DNA of 64,000 nucleotides from Janthinobacterium silvisoli. GTDB taxonomy: Bacteria; Pseudomonadota; Gammaproteobacteria; Burkholderiales; Burkholderiaceae_D. Positions 25,160 through 34,516 of the stretch are shown one piece after another. The position numbers and the translations under genes were made by a program. The stretch covers positions 1,302,001 through 1,366,000 of the forward strand of contig NZ_JACHCL010000002.1 of assembly GCF_014200725.1 (NCBI RefSeq). Direction: 5' to 3'. The notes below the pieces were generated by a model, which saw nothing but the letters and a program-made list of their open reading frames with translations, was not told the DNA's origin and made no database searches. Position 1 is the stretch's first letter. Every line of letters starts with the position of its first letter.

Positions 25160-28100
25160 TCAATGCGTGGGCAACTCCTTCACTTCCTGCGGATCATCCT
25201 TGCCCGGCGCCGGCGCCTTGATCGCCTGGTGGTCGGCTGCCAGGAACAGATACATGGCCGGCACGACGAACAGGGTAAACAAGGTGCCGATGGACAGGCC
25301 CGTAAAGATCACCAGCCCCATCGCGTGGCGGCCCGCAGCCCCCGCGCCCGAGGCGATCACCAGCGGCAGCACGCCAAACACCATGGCTGCTGTCGTCATC
25401 AGGATAGGACGCAGACGCACGGCAGCGGCTGCTTCCACCGCTTCGCGCTTGTTCATGCCTGTCTTTTGCAGCTGGTTCGCCACTTCCACGATCAGGATAC
25501 CGTGCTTGCTGATCAGCCCCATCAGGGTCACCAGCCCCACCTCCGTGTAAATATTGATGGAAGCAAAACCCAGGAAGATGAACATGGTGGCGCCAAACAG
25601 GGCCAGCGGCACGGAAACCAGAATCACCACAGGGTCGCGGAAACTTTCAAACTGCGCCGCCAGCGCCAGGAAGACGATCACCACCGCAAACAGCATGGTC
25701 ACGACGAAGCCGCCCGATTCCTGCACGAACTGGCGCGACTGCCCGGAATAATCGACCGTATAGCCGCTGGGCGCCACTTCAGCCAGGGTGTCGCGCATGA
25801 AACCCAGCACCTCGCCTTGTGAGGAACCGGACACGCCCGACAGGGTGACGGAATTTAATTGCTGGAAGCGGTTGATCGACTCGGGCACCACGTCGTACTT
25901 GATATGGGCCACGGTGCTGGCCGGTATCATGCTGCCGTCCGGTGTCTTGATGTAAAAGTTCAAGACCTCGGATGGATTCAGCCGGTCCGTCTGCAGCACT
26001 TGCGGGATCACCTTGTAAGAGCGGCCCGCGATGGAAAAGTAATTGACATAGCCGCCGCCCAGCGCCGCCCCCAGGGCCGAGCCGACATCTTGCTGCGTCA
26101 TGCCCAGCGCGGCCACGTTGTCGCGGTCGACCACTACGGTCGCTTGCGGCTTGTCGACTTTCAGGTCGGTGTCGATGAAATAAAACTTACCGGAAGAGCG
26201 AGCCTTGTCGAGCACCTGCTGCGCGATGGTATTGAGGTTTTCAAACGGCTCGGTGGTGGTGATCACGAATTGCACGGGCAAGCCCGAGGAACCTGGCAAG
26301 GCGGGGAACTGAAAGGCGGCCACGCGTGCACCGGCGATCTTGTTCCAGCCCGCCTGCAAGTCTTGCTGTATTTCCTTGGCGCTGCGCGTGCGCTCGTCCC
26401 AGGGCTTGGTCAGCATGCCGCCTATGCCGGCATTGACGGTCGGCACGCCCGTGATCTGGAACATCTGGCTGTATTCAGGCATGGACTTGGCCACCTTGTA
26501 GACCTGGTCGGCATACACTTGCATCTGGTCCGAGGTTGCCGTGGGGTCGCCCACCACTTGCGACAGCACCACGCCCTGGTCTTCCTCGGGCGCAAGTTCG
26601 GACTGCGACATCTTGAACATCAGCCCCAGTATCAGCATCAGGATCACCGCCATCACGACCAGCACCGGCCAGGTGTCGAGCAGCGAATGCAGGATGCGCT
26701 GGTAGCGGTGGTGCACTTTCTCAAACACGCGGTCGATCGCCTGCACGAAGCGGCCCGTGTCCTGTTCCGGCTTGAAGAAGCGCGAACACATCATCGGCGA
26801 CAGGGTCAGCGCCACGATGCCCGAGACGGCCACGGCGCCGGCCAGGGTAAACGCGAATTCCGTGAACAGCGCCCCCGTCAGCCCGCCCTGAAAGCCGATC
26901 GGTACATACACGGCGATCAGCACCACCGTCATCGCCAGGATGGGGCTGCCCAGTTCGCGCGCGGCCAGCAAGGAGGCATCGAGCGGCGACTTGCCCTCCT
27001 TCATGTGGCGGTCGACGTTTTCCACCACGATGATGGCGTCGTCGACCACCAGGCCGATGGCCAGCACGATGGCCAGCAAGGTCAGCAGATTGATGGAGTA
27101 GCCGAAGGCCAGCATGATGGAAAAAGTGCCGATCAAGGACAGCGGCATGGCGATCACGGGCACGATCACGGCGCGGAAACTACCGAGGAACAGGTAAATC
27201 ACGATGGTGACGATGAGCAGCGCTTCGACCAGGGTCTTGATGACTTCGGTAATCGAGGTGTTGATGAACACCGTGGAGTCATACACGATTTCGCCCGTCA
27301 GGCCCGCTGGCAGCTGCGACTGGAGTTCCGGAAAACTGCTGCGCACGCGCTTGGCGACGTCGAGGATATTGGCTTCCGGCGCCACCTTGATGCCGATAAA
27401 GACGGAACGCACGCCGCTGAAAGCGACGTTGAAATCATAGTTTTCCGAGCCCAGCACCACGGTAGCCAGGTCTTCCAGGCGCACGATGGAGTCGCCGCTG
27501 CGCTTGACCACCAGCTTCTTGAATTCTTCCACCGAATGCAAATCGGTGCCGGCCGTCAGAGGGATGGTCACCATCTGGCCCTTGCTCGACCCCAGCGCCG
27601 CCAGGTAGTTATTATTGCCCAGCGCCGTGCTGACATCGGCCGCCGTCACGCCGAAGGCCGCCATCTTCGATGAATCGAGCCAGGCGCGCAGGGCGAACAG
27701 GCGCGCACCCAGCAGTTCGGCAGTCTGCACGCCCGAGATGGAATCGAGCTTGGGCTTGACCACGCGGCTCAGGAAGTCGGTGACGTTATTGGTCGGCAGG
27801 GTCTTGCTGTAAAAACCCAGATACATGGCGTCCGTGGTCTGGCCCGTCTGCACCGTCAGCACGGGCGCTTGCGCCTGCACCGGTAACTGGTTCTTTACGG
27901 AACTGACCTGGGTATTGATTTCCGTCAGCGCCCGGTTGGCGTCGTAGTTCAGGCGCAAGGTGGCCGTGATGGTCGATACGCCACTGCTGGACGAGGACGA
28001 CAGGTAATCGATACCCTGCGCCTGCGCGATGGCCGATTCCAGCGGCTGGGTGATAAAGCCCGCCACCGTCTGCGCATCGGCGCCGTAATAGGTAGTCGAA

Positions 28101-28240
28101 ATCGTCACCACCGCGTTCTGCGTCTTGGGATACTGGTTGATGGGCAGGCTGAACAAAGAGCGCAAGCCCAGCACCACCAGCAGCATGCTCACCACCATCG
28201 CCAGCACGGGCCGGCGGATAAAGATATCGGTGAAGTTCAT
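25160..28240 (-). CDS. RND efflux pump, HAE1 family (MexF/AcrB type)
   Basis: The protein has 1026 residues, full length for HAE1 pumps. It starts MNFTDIFIRRPVLAMVVSML, with the first helix. The helix-4 proton relay has the double aspartate (ATVLAIGLVVDDAIIVVENV region). The two large periplasmic loops and a second half (FITTTEPFENL..., FESFRDPVVILVSVPLALFG) are complete. It drives drug or solvent export from the inner membrane using protons. The gene is the last of three: the outer-membrane factor and adaptor lie upstream, in the order outer-membrane channel, adaptor, pump. Confidence 0.94.
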   Translation of the reverse strand: MNFTDIFIRRPVLAMVVSMLLVVLGLRSLFSLPINQYPKTQNAVVTISTTYYGADAQTVAGFITQPLESAIAQAQGIDYLSSSSSSGVSTITATLRLNYDANRALTEINTQVSSVKNQLPVQAQAPVLTVQTGQTTDAMYLGFYSKTLPTNNVTDFLSRVVKPKLDSISGVQTAELLGARLFALRAWLDSSKMAAFGVTAADVSTALGNNNYLAALGSSKGQMVTIPLTAGTDLHSVEEFKKLVVKRSGDSIVRLEDLATVVLGSENYDFNVAFSGVRSVFIGIKVAPEANILDVAKRVRSSFPELQSQLPAGLTGEIVYDSTVFINTSITEVIKTLVEALLIVTIVIYLFLGSFRAVIVPVIAMPLSLIGTFSIMLAFGYSINLLTLLAIVLAIGLVVDDAIIVVENVDRHMKEGKSPLDASLLAARELGSPILAMTVVLIAVYVPIGFQGGLTGALFTEFAFTLAGAVAVSGIVALTLSPMMCSRFFKPEQDTGRFVQAIDRVFEKVHHRYQRILHSLLDTWPVLVVMAVILMLILGLMFKMSQSELAPEEDQGVVLSQVVGDPTATSDQMQVYADQVYKVAKSMPEYSQMFQITGVPTVNAGIGGMLTKPWDERTRSAKEIQQDLQAGWNKIAGARVAAFQFPALPGSSGLPVQFVITTTEPFENLNTIAQQVLDKARSSGKFYFIDTDLKVDKPQATVVVDRDNVAALGMTQQDVGSALGAALGGGYVNYFSIAGRSYKVIPQVLQTDRLNPSEVLNFYIKTPDGSMIPASTVAHIKYDVVPESINRFQQLNSVTLSGVSGSSQGEVLGFMRDTLAEVAPSGYTVDYSGQSRQFVQESGGFVVTMLFAVVIVFLALAAQFESFRDPVVILVSVPLALFGATMFIFLGFASINIYTEVGLVTLMGLISKHGILIVEVANQLQKTGMNKREAVEAAAAVRLRPILMTTAAMVFGVLPLVIASGAGAAGRHAMGLVIFTGLSIGTLFTLFVVPAMYLFLAADHQAIKAPAPGKDDPQEVKELPTH

Positions 28241-28249
28241 GGCGGCGCC

Positions 28250-29413
28250 TTATTGTTCCTGCGGCGTGGGCCGCGGATTGTTGAGCGGCTGGACCACGTT
28301 GCTGATCACCACGGGGCTACCATTCTTGAGCTTGATCTGGCCGCTGGTGACGACTTGCTGGCCTTCGGTCAAGCCCGTCAGCACGGCCACCTGGTCGCCG
28401 CGCGTCTCGCCGGTGGTGACAAATACTTGCTGCACCACCAGGTCGCCCGCCTTCGGTGGTGGCGCGGCTGGCGCAGAGCTGGCCGTAGCCGGCTTGGGCG
28501 CCTGTGACGCTGCTTGCACCACGAACACGGTGGAACCGTAAGGGTTGTAGGTGATCGCCGTCTGCGGCAGGGTCAGATACAGTTTTTTATCGCCCACTTC
28601 CACATTCACATTGGCAAACATGCCCGGCAGCAATTGCCGCTTGGGATTGGCTACCGTGGCTTCCACCTGCACATTGCGCGTGGTGGGATCAACCTTGGAA
28701 CTGATGGCGCTGACCTTGCCGGCAAAGACCACATTGGCATAGGCGTCGCTGGACAGGTTCAAGACCTGGCCCACTTGCAAGCCGCTCAGGTTCTTTTGCG
28801 GAATATAAAAATCGACGTAGATGGGATCGATGGTTTGCAGGGTCACGATCTTGTCGCCGGGATTGAGATACTGGCCCGGATTGACGGTGGTAATGCCCAG
28901 CTTGCCGGCAAACGGCGCGCGTATGGTTTTTTTCTGCACCAGCGCCGCTTGCTGGGCGGCCAGGGCCTGCTTGCTTTTCAGGTCGGCCAGGTCACTGTCG
29001 ATCTGCGCCTGGCTGATGGCTTGCACGGCAAACTGTTGCCGGTCGCGCGCCAGCACGGAGGCGGCCAGTTCGGAGGCCGCTTCCAGTGCGCGCAGCTGGG
29101 CGATGTCGGCATCGGCGTTCAGTTGTACCAGCAATTGCCCGGCCGCCACATCCTGGCCAGACTTGAAGTTAATCGTGCGCACCAGGCCCGCAATTTCAGT
29201 CGTCACATCGACGCCGCGCACAGCCACCATGGTGCCCACCGATGATAAATGCGGTTGCCAATCGACTTTGCGCACGATGGTCGACGAGACGGTTTGCGGC
29301 CCCGGCTTGGGCGCGCTGGCCATCAGTTGGCGGATATGCAGGAAAAATCCCAGCGCCAGCAAGGCGACCAGCAACACTACCGCCCCCAGCATGATCAGCA
29401 TGCGTTTAGTCAT
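28250..29413 (-). CDS. RND periplasmic adaptor (membrane fusion protein)
   Basis: The protein has 387 residues. An N-terminal signal anchor (LIMLGAVVLLVALLALGFFL) precedes the HlyD/AcrA fold. The biotinyl-lipoyl half motif is VRTINFKSGQDVAAGQLLVQ with a coiled-coil hairpin (LRALEAASELAASVLARDRQ), then the partner half APFAGKLGITTVNPGQYLNP, then a beta-barrel. The C-terminal linker is Ala/Pro-rich (PKPATASSAPAAPPPKAG). It bridges the pump at 25160 and the channel at 29471. A strong ribosome site (AAGGAG) is present. The operon direction is clear from spacing of 9 and 57 bp. Confidence 0.92.
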   Translation of the reverse strand: MTKRMLIMLGAVVLLVALLALGFFLHIRQLMASAPKPGPQTVSSTIVRKVDWQPHLSSVGTMVAVRGVDVTTEIAGLVRTINFKSGQDVAAGQLLVQLNADADIAQLRALEAASELAASVLARDRQQFAVQAISQAQIDSDLADLKSKQALAAQQAALVQKKTIRAPFAGKLGITTVNPGQYLNPGDKIVTLQTIDPIYVDFYIPQKNLSGLQVGQVLNLSSDAYANVVFAGKVSAISSKVDPTTRNVQVEATVANPKRQLLPGMFANVNVEVGDKKLYLTLPQTAITYNPYGSTVFVVQAASQAPKPATASSAPAAPPPKAGDLVVQQVFVTTGETRGDQVAVLTGLTEGQQVVTSGQIKLKNGSPVVISNVVQPLNNPRPTPQEQ

Positions 29414-29470
29414 GGATACACTCCTTGTTATTCTTCGTCTTGTCGGGTTTTGCCGAACGGATAAGGATGA

Positions 29471-31027
29471 TTAGTCTGCGCTGACCGTCACCGGCAACTG
29501 CGTGCTGGTACTGGCGGCGTCCAGCGCGGGCCGGTTCCACCAGCCGCCACCGAGCGCCTGGAACAGTGCAGCGCTATCGGCATAACGCGCCGCCTGCGCC
29601 TGTACCAGCCCTACCCTGGCTTGCTGATAGGTGCGCTGGGCGTCCAGCAAGGTCAGGTAGCTGATGGCGCCCAGCTTGAATTGCTGGGTATTCAAGTCCA
29701 GCGAGGCACGCGCCAGCGATTCCACCTCGGCCTGCTCTTTCAGCGCAGAAGCATCGCTGTCGAGCGCGCGCAGGCTATCGGCCACATTCTGGAAGGCGAC
29801 CAGCACCGTGGAGCGGTAATCGGCGGCCGCCCCCTCATAGGCGGCGATGGCGGCGCGCCGCTTGGCGTTCAGGGCGCCGCCATTGAAGATGGGCTGGGCC
29901 AGCCCGGCGCCCAGGCCCCAGATGGCGGAACTGCTGCGCAGCAGCGAAGGGAAAGTTGTGGCTGTCGAACCGTAGCTGCCCGACAAGGTCAGCTGGGGAT
30001 AGAGATTGGCCGTGGCCACGCCGATCTGCGCGCTGGCCTGGTGCAGCAAGGCTTCACTGGCGCGCACGTCGGGGCGCTGGCGTACCAGGTTCGATGGCAA
30101 GGAAACGGGTAAATCCTGTGGCAGTTGCAGCGAGGCAAGGTCGAACTGGGGCAAGCCTGATTCACTGGGCAACTGGCCCGCATACACGGACAACTGGTGG
30201 CGGGTCTGGGCCAGGGCCTTTTCCAGCGGCGGCACGGTGGCGCGCGTCTGCGCGACCGTATTTTGCTGTAACAACACCGTGCCGCGGCCTATCGCACCAA
30301 ACTTGAATTGCTGCTCGATCACGTCCAGCTGTTTCTGCTGTGCATCGAGGATGTCCTGGGTGGCTTGCAACTGGGCGCGCAGCGAGGCTTCGCGTATGGC
30401 CGTCGTCACCAGGTTGGAAGTGAGGGTCAGGTAGGACGCTTCCAGTTGGTATTGCTGATAGTCAACTTGGGCCGCCAACCCCTCCAGCTGCCGCTTGTTG
30501 GCGCCAAACACGTCCAGGGTGTAGGACACATTGACCGAGGCATTGTATAAATTGAAGACACCACCCGTGCCCGTCAGGCGGCTGGTCTTTTCGCGGTTGA
30601 AGCCCAGCTGGGCATTCACGCTGGGATACAGCAGTTCGCCACTTTCGGCACGGTAATTTTCATTCGCCTGGCGCAGGGCCGCCTGGGCTGATGCCAGGCT
30701 GGGACTGCGCTTGAGGGCGTCGCGCACCAGCTGGTCCAGCGCCGGCGACTGGAATAGCGACCACCACTGGCCGGGAATGTCCTGGCCCGGCACGAAGCGC
30801 TGCGCCTGGCCGGCAGGGCCAGGCGCCGACGCGGTTTGTGGAGGTAGGGCGGTAGGCGTGTAGCTGTCGCCACCGTCCGGCGGCGCGGGAGGCTTGAAGT
30901 CGGGCCCCACGGCGCAGCCAGCCAGCAGGCTGGCCATGAACAAGGGAAAAAGGAAACGCAAGGGGCGTGGCGCGGCGCCACTCCTGACGCGCAAGCCGAT
31001 ACTGGACAGCCGGGTTCTGGGGACCAT
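29471..31027 (-). CDS. Outer-membrane efflux lipoprotein, NodT family
   Basis: The protein has 518 residues with lipobox LLAGCAVGPD. Two repeats of the TolC-like fold are visible, with the second near RRAAIAAYEGAAADYRSTVL and AFQNVADSLRALDSDASALK. An LPSNLVRQRPDVRASEALLH stretch marks the NodT family. It is the first gene of the operon, so transcription starts upstream of 31027 within 264 bp of non-coding DNA. It forms the exit duct for the pump and adaptor downstream. Confidence 0.93.
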   Translation of the reverse strand: MVPRTRLSSIGLRVRSGAAPRPLRFLFPLFMASLLAGCAVGPDFKPPAPPDGGDSYTPTALPPQTASAPGPAGQAQRFVPGQDIPGQWWSLFQSPALDQLVRDALKRSPSLASAQAALRQANENYRAESGELLYPSVNAQLGFNREKTSRLTGTGGVFNLYNASVNVSYTLDVFGANKRQLEGLAAQVDYQQYQLEASYLTLTSNLVTTAIREASLRAQLQATQDILDAQQKQLDVIEQQFKFGAIGRGTVLLQQNTVAQTRATVPPLEKALAQTRHQLSVYAGQLPSESGLPQFDLASLQLPQDLPVSLPSNLVRQRPDVRASEALLHQASAQIGVATANLYPQLTLSGSYGSTATTFPSLLRSSSAIWGLGAGLAQPIFNGGALNAKRRAAIAAYEGAAADYRSTVLVAFQNVADSLRALDSDASALKEQAEVESLARASLDLNTQQFKLGAISYLTLLDAQRTYQQARVGLVQAQAARYADSAALFQALGGGWWNRPALDAASTSTQLPVTVSAD

Positions 31028-31230
31028 TATTCTTATCCGATACTTTGCATTACAACATCATGACAACGTTGAGGAGCTGCTGGGATACTGGACACGACTA
31101 AAACTGGACTGACTGAAACGGGACTTGCCTGGAGACGAGAGACTGGAGACCATACAACTGTGCTGGCCGAGTTTATTCTAGCATCAAATATCGCCTGCGC
31201 TCACACCATGATTAAAAAGTTCCTGGCATA

Positions 31231-31258
31231 AAAAAAGCCTTCCGAAGAAGGCTTTTTC
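31231..31258. terminator. Terminator after the second RND operon
   Basis: AAAAAAGCCTTC-CGAA-GAAGGCTTTTT on the minus strand, 34 bp after the RND pump stop. Same core as the hairpin at 25117. Confidence 0.92.
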
Positions 31259-31291
31259 TTGCATAAAACATATGCCGTGCTGAGGTTTACC

Positions 31292-34200
31292 TTACTTGTT
31301 CAGGCTGACCGGTGTGCCTGGTGGCGTACGGCCTTTCAGCAGGAACAGGACGCCTTTTTTCAGCATGCGGTAGACGAAACGCAACAGCAGCAAGGTCAGC
31401 ACGCATTCGAGGAAGGTCAGGATCAACGCGAACGTGACATGCATGCGCTCGTGGCGCCAGTGGAACTTGGCAACGGCGCCGTCGCGTGCAATCTCGATGC
31501 TATCGTAGAAAGTCGGCACCACCAGCAAGGTCAGAATCGTCGACGTGATCGTGCCGCCGATGATGGCAATCGCCAGTGGACGGTAGAATTCGCCGCCCTC
31601 GCCCAGGCCCAGCGCGACCGGGAACATGCCGGCGATCAGCGCAAAGGTGGTCATCAGGATGGGGCGCAGACGCATGCGGCCTGCATACATCAGCGCATCT
31701 TCACGGCCATAACCTTCTTCTTCACGCTTGCGCGCCGCGTCCAGCAACAGGATGGCGTTCTTGGCCACCAGTCCCATCAGCATGATGATGCCGATAAAAC
31801 TCATCAGGTTGATGGTATTGCCCGTCAAGACCAACGCCAGCATCACGCCGATCAAGCTCAGCGGCAAGGACATCATCACGCCCAGCGGCGCCGTGAAGGA
31901 ATCGAACTGCATCACCAGGATCAGATACATCAGGCCGATCCCCATCACCAGCGCGATCAGCATTTCCGTGAACAGCTCCTGCTGATCCTGGCCGGCGCCA
32001 CCCAGCGACAAGCCATAACCTGGCGGGAAATCCATCGAATTGGCCAGCTTCATGGCGTCCGACGTCACTTCGCCGTTCGAGCGGCCCTGGGCATTGGCCG
32101 ACACGGTGATCGTGCGCTTGCCATTCTTGTGCTCGATACCGGATGGTCCCTTGCCCATGGTGATGGTGGCGATCTGATCCAGCGGCACCATTTGCGAAGT
32201 ACCCGTCACGCTGATCGGCAGGCGCTCGATATTTTCGGACGCCACGCGGTCATCAGGATGCAAACGTACGGCCACGTCACGCGTCTCGCCGGTCGGATCG
32301 ACCCAGTCGCCCACTTCCACGCCGGCAAACGCCACGCGCAAGGATTGCGCCGCATCGTTGACGGAAATACCCATGGAGTTGGCCAGGCCACGGTTCAGTT
32401 CAATCTTCAGCTCGTTTTTCGGATCTTGCTCGGACAGGCCCACGTCGACGGCGCCCGGCACCTGGCGCAGCTTGTCCATATAGGCGTTGGTGATTTCCAT
32501 CAACTTGCGCGAATCCGGGCCCGTAAATTCCACCTGGATCGGTTTTTGCGAACCGTTGCTCAAGTCATCCTGCACCACGTATTCGGCGCCCACCAGGCGC
32601 GACATTTTCTCGCGCAGTTCGACCGCGATTTCCTTGGCCGAACGTTTGCGGGTATTGCGCTTGCCGATATCGACATACACGCGCCCGCCGCTGACATTGA
32701 TGGAGCTATTGGTTTCCTTGGTTTCAGGCAAGGTACGCGCCAGGGCCGCCGCCGCTTCCAGTTTCAAGCGCGAATACTCGATGCTGCTCGACGAAGGCGT
32801 ACGCACATTGATCATCAGGTTGCCCGAATCCGACGCCGGCAAGAAGCTGGTGCCGCCGTGATTGATATGCACATACACGGCGCCCACCAGGCTGCCGACG
32901 GCGATCAGGGCCATCGAGCGGCGGTGATGCAAGGCCCACGCAATCACATTGCCATAGCGGTCGGCCTGATGGTCGAACCAGTTGTTGAAACGCTCCAGCA
33001 CCCGGCTCAAGCCTTTTTTCGGCGCCGTATGGTGGTCGGCCGGGTCGCCCCAGTAAGCCGACAGCAGCGGATCGAGCGTGAAGGAAATGCCCAGACTGAC
33101 CAGTACCGAACAGGTTACCGTCAGGGCGAATGGGCGGAACCACTCACCGGAAATGCCGGGCATGAAGGCCACCGGAATAAACACGGCGATGATGGAGAAG
33201 GTGGTGGCGGCCACGGCCAGGCCGATCTCGGCCGTGCCTTCCAGCGCCGCCGTGCGGCGGTCCTTGCCCATCTGCATGTGGCGCACGATGTTTTCCCGCA
33301 CCACGATGGCGTCATCGATCAGCACGCCAATCGCCAGCGACAAGCCCAGCAAGGTCATGAAGTTCAGCGTAAAGCCGCACAGCCAGACGGCGATAAAGGC
33401 CGCGATCACGGACGTCGGCAAGCTCAGTGCCGTGATCAGGGTCGACCGCCAGGAATTCAGGAAGGCGTACACCACGAAAATGGTCAGCACGGCGCCCAGC
33501 ACCAGCGATTCGATCACATTGTTCAAGCTATGCTGCGCGTTTTCGCCGCCATCGCGCGTCACTTCCAGGGACGTGCCTTTGGGCAAGGTCTTGTTGATTT
33601 CCTTCACCATGTCGCGGATCTTGTTGGCCACGCTGACGGTGCTGGCGTCACGCACGCGGGTGATCGAGATACCCACGTTCGGCTTGCCGCTGCGGATGCT
33701 CATGCTGTTGACTTCGGCAAAGCCATCCTGGATGGTCGCCACCTGCGCCAGGCGCACGATTTCCTCGCCGCGGCGCTTGACCACCACTTGTTCGAAGTCG
33801 GCAGGCGACTCGATGCGGCCCACCAGGCGGATGCTTTTCTCATCCATGGTGCCGCGTACCTTGCCGACTGGCGCATTGGTATTCTGGTTGCGCAAGGCGT
33901 TGACTACGTCGCTGACCGACACATTGTATTCACGCAACTTTTCAGCGCGCAACAAGACCGATAACTCACGTTTCAGCGAACCGCCCACATTGACCAGCGC
34001 CACGCCATCGACGGCGCGGAAACGGTCTGACAACACGTCTTCAGCCAGGCGCGAAATTTCCGCATGGCTTTGCGTATCCGACGACAGCGCCAGCTGCATG
34101 ATGGGGTCGGCGGCTGGATCGATGCGCTGCAGTATCGGCTCGCGCATTTCCAGCGGCAACTTGTAGCGCACGGCGGCAATCGAGTTGCGGATATCATCGG

Positions 34201-34513
34201 ACGCTTCGATCAAGTTGGTCTTGAACGAAAACTTCAGGAAGATGGTGGCCGAACCTTCGTCGGCGCTGCTATTGATTTCCGTGACGCCGGAAATGCTTTG
34301 CAAGGACTTTTCCAGGCGGTTGACCACTTCGCGCTCGACCGTGTCGGGCGAGGCGCCTGGATAGGGAATGCTGACCACGATGAACGGGACTTCCACATCG
34401 GGATTCTGGTTGACGCGCAATTTCTTGAGCGCCAGCAAACCGACGCACATCATCGCCAGAATCAGGACGATGGTGGCGGTCGGCCGTTTGATACTGAAAT
34501 CGGAAAGAAACAT
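31292..34513 (-). CDS. RND efflux pump, second copy (1073 residues)
   Basis: The protein has 1073 residues, longer than the pump at 25160 by a C-terminal helix region (HVTFALILTFLECVLTLLLL). It starts MFLSDFSIKRPTATIVLILA. The helix-4 relay is LSLAIGVLIDDAIVVRENIV, with the double aspartate. It matches the AcrB/MdtB-like group. It pairs with the adaptor at 34517 (3 bp apart) but has no outer-membrane factor of its own, so it would have to borrow one, perhaps that at 29471 or 55925. Its codons and strand match the first system but the sequences are clearly distinct. Confidence 0.94.
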   Translation of the reverse strand: MFLSDFSIKRPTATIVLILAMMCVGLLALKKLRVNQNPDVEVPFIVVSIPYPGASPDTVEREVVNRLEKSLQSISGVTEINSSADEGSATIFLKFSFKTNLIEASDDIRNSIAAVRYKLPLEMREPILQRIDPAADPIMQLALSSDTQSHAEISRLAEDVLSDRFRAVDGVALVNVGGSLKRELSVLLRAEKLREYNVSVSDVVNALRNQNTNAPVGKVRGTMDEKSIRLVGRIESPADFEQVVVKRRGEEIVRLAQVATIQDGFAEVNSMSIRSGKPNVGISITRVRDASTVSVANKIRDMVKEINKTLPKGTSLEVTRDGGENAQHSLNNVIESLVLGAVLTIFVVYAFLNSWRSTLITALSLPTSVIAAFIAVWLCGFTLNFMTLLGLSLAIGVLIDDAIVVRENIVRHMQMGKDRRTAALEGTAEIGLAVAATTFSIIAVFIPVAFMPGISGEWFRPFALTVTCSVLVSLGISFTLDPLLSAYWGDPADHHTAPKKGLSRVLERFNNWFDHQADRYGNVIAWALHHRRSMALIAVGSLVGAVYVHINHGGTSFLPASDSGNLMINVRTPSSSSIEYSRLKLEAAAALARTLPETKETNSSINVSGGRVYVDIGKRNTRKRSAKEIAVELREKMSRLVGAEYVVQDDLSNGSQKPIQVEFTGPDSRKLMEITNAYMDKLRQVPGAVDVGLSEQDPKNELKIELNRGLANSMGISVNDAAQSLRVAFAGVEVGDWVDPTGETRDVAVRLHPDDRVASENIERLPISVTGTSQMVPLDQIATITMGKGPSGIEHKNGKRTITVSANAQGRSNGEVTSDAMKLANSMDFPPGYGLSLGGAGQDQQELFTEMLIALVMGIGLMYLILVMQFDSFTAPLGVMMSLPLSLIGVMLALVLTGNTINLMSFIGIIMLMGLVAKNAILLLDAARKREEEGYGREDALMYAGRMRLRPILMTTFALIAGMFPVALGLGEGGEFYRPLAIAIIGGTITSTILTLLVVPTFYDSIEIARDGAVAKFHWRHERMHVTFALILTFLECVLTLLLLRFVYRMLKKGVLFLLKGRTPPGTPVSLNK

Positions 34514-34516
34514 GGC

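Noticed and set aside
25859-27673. 604-codon plus-strand frame over the RND pump, and 901 codons at 31259-33964
   Set aside because: Both are His/Gln/Arg-rich mirror frames of conserved RND pumps that show all family motifs on the minus strand.
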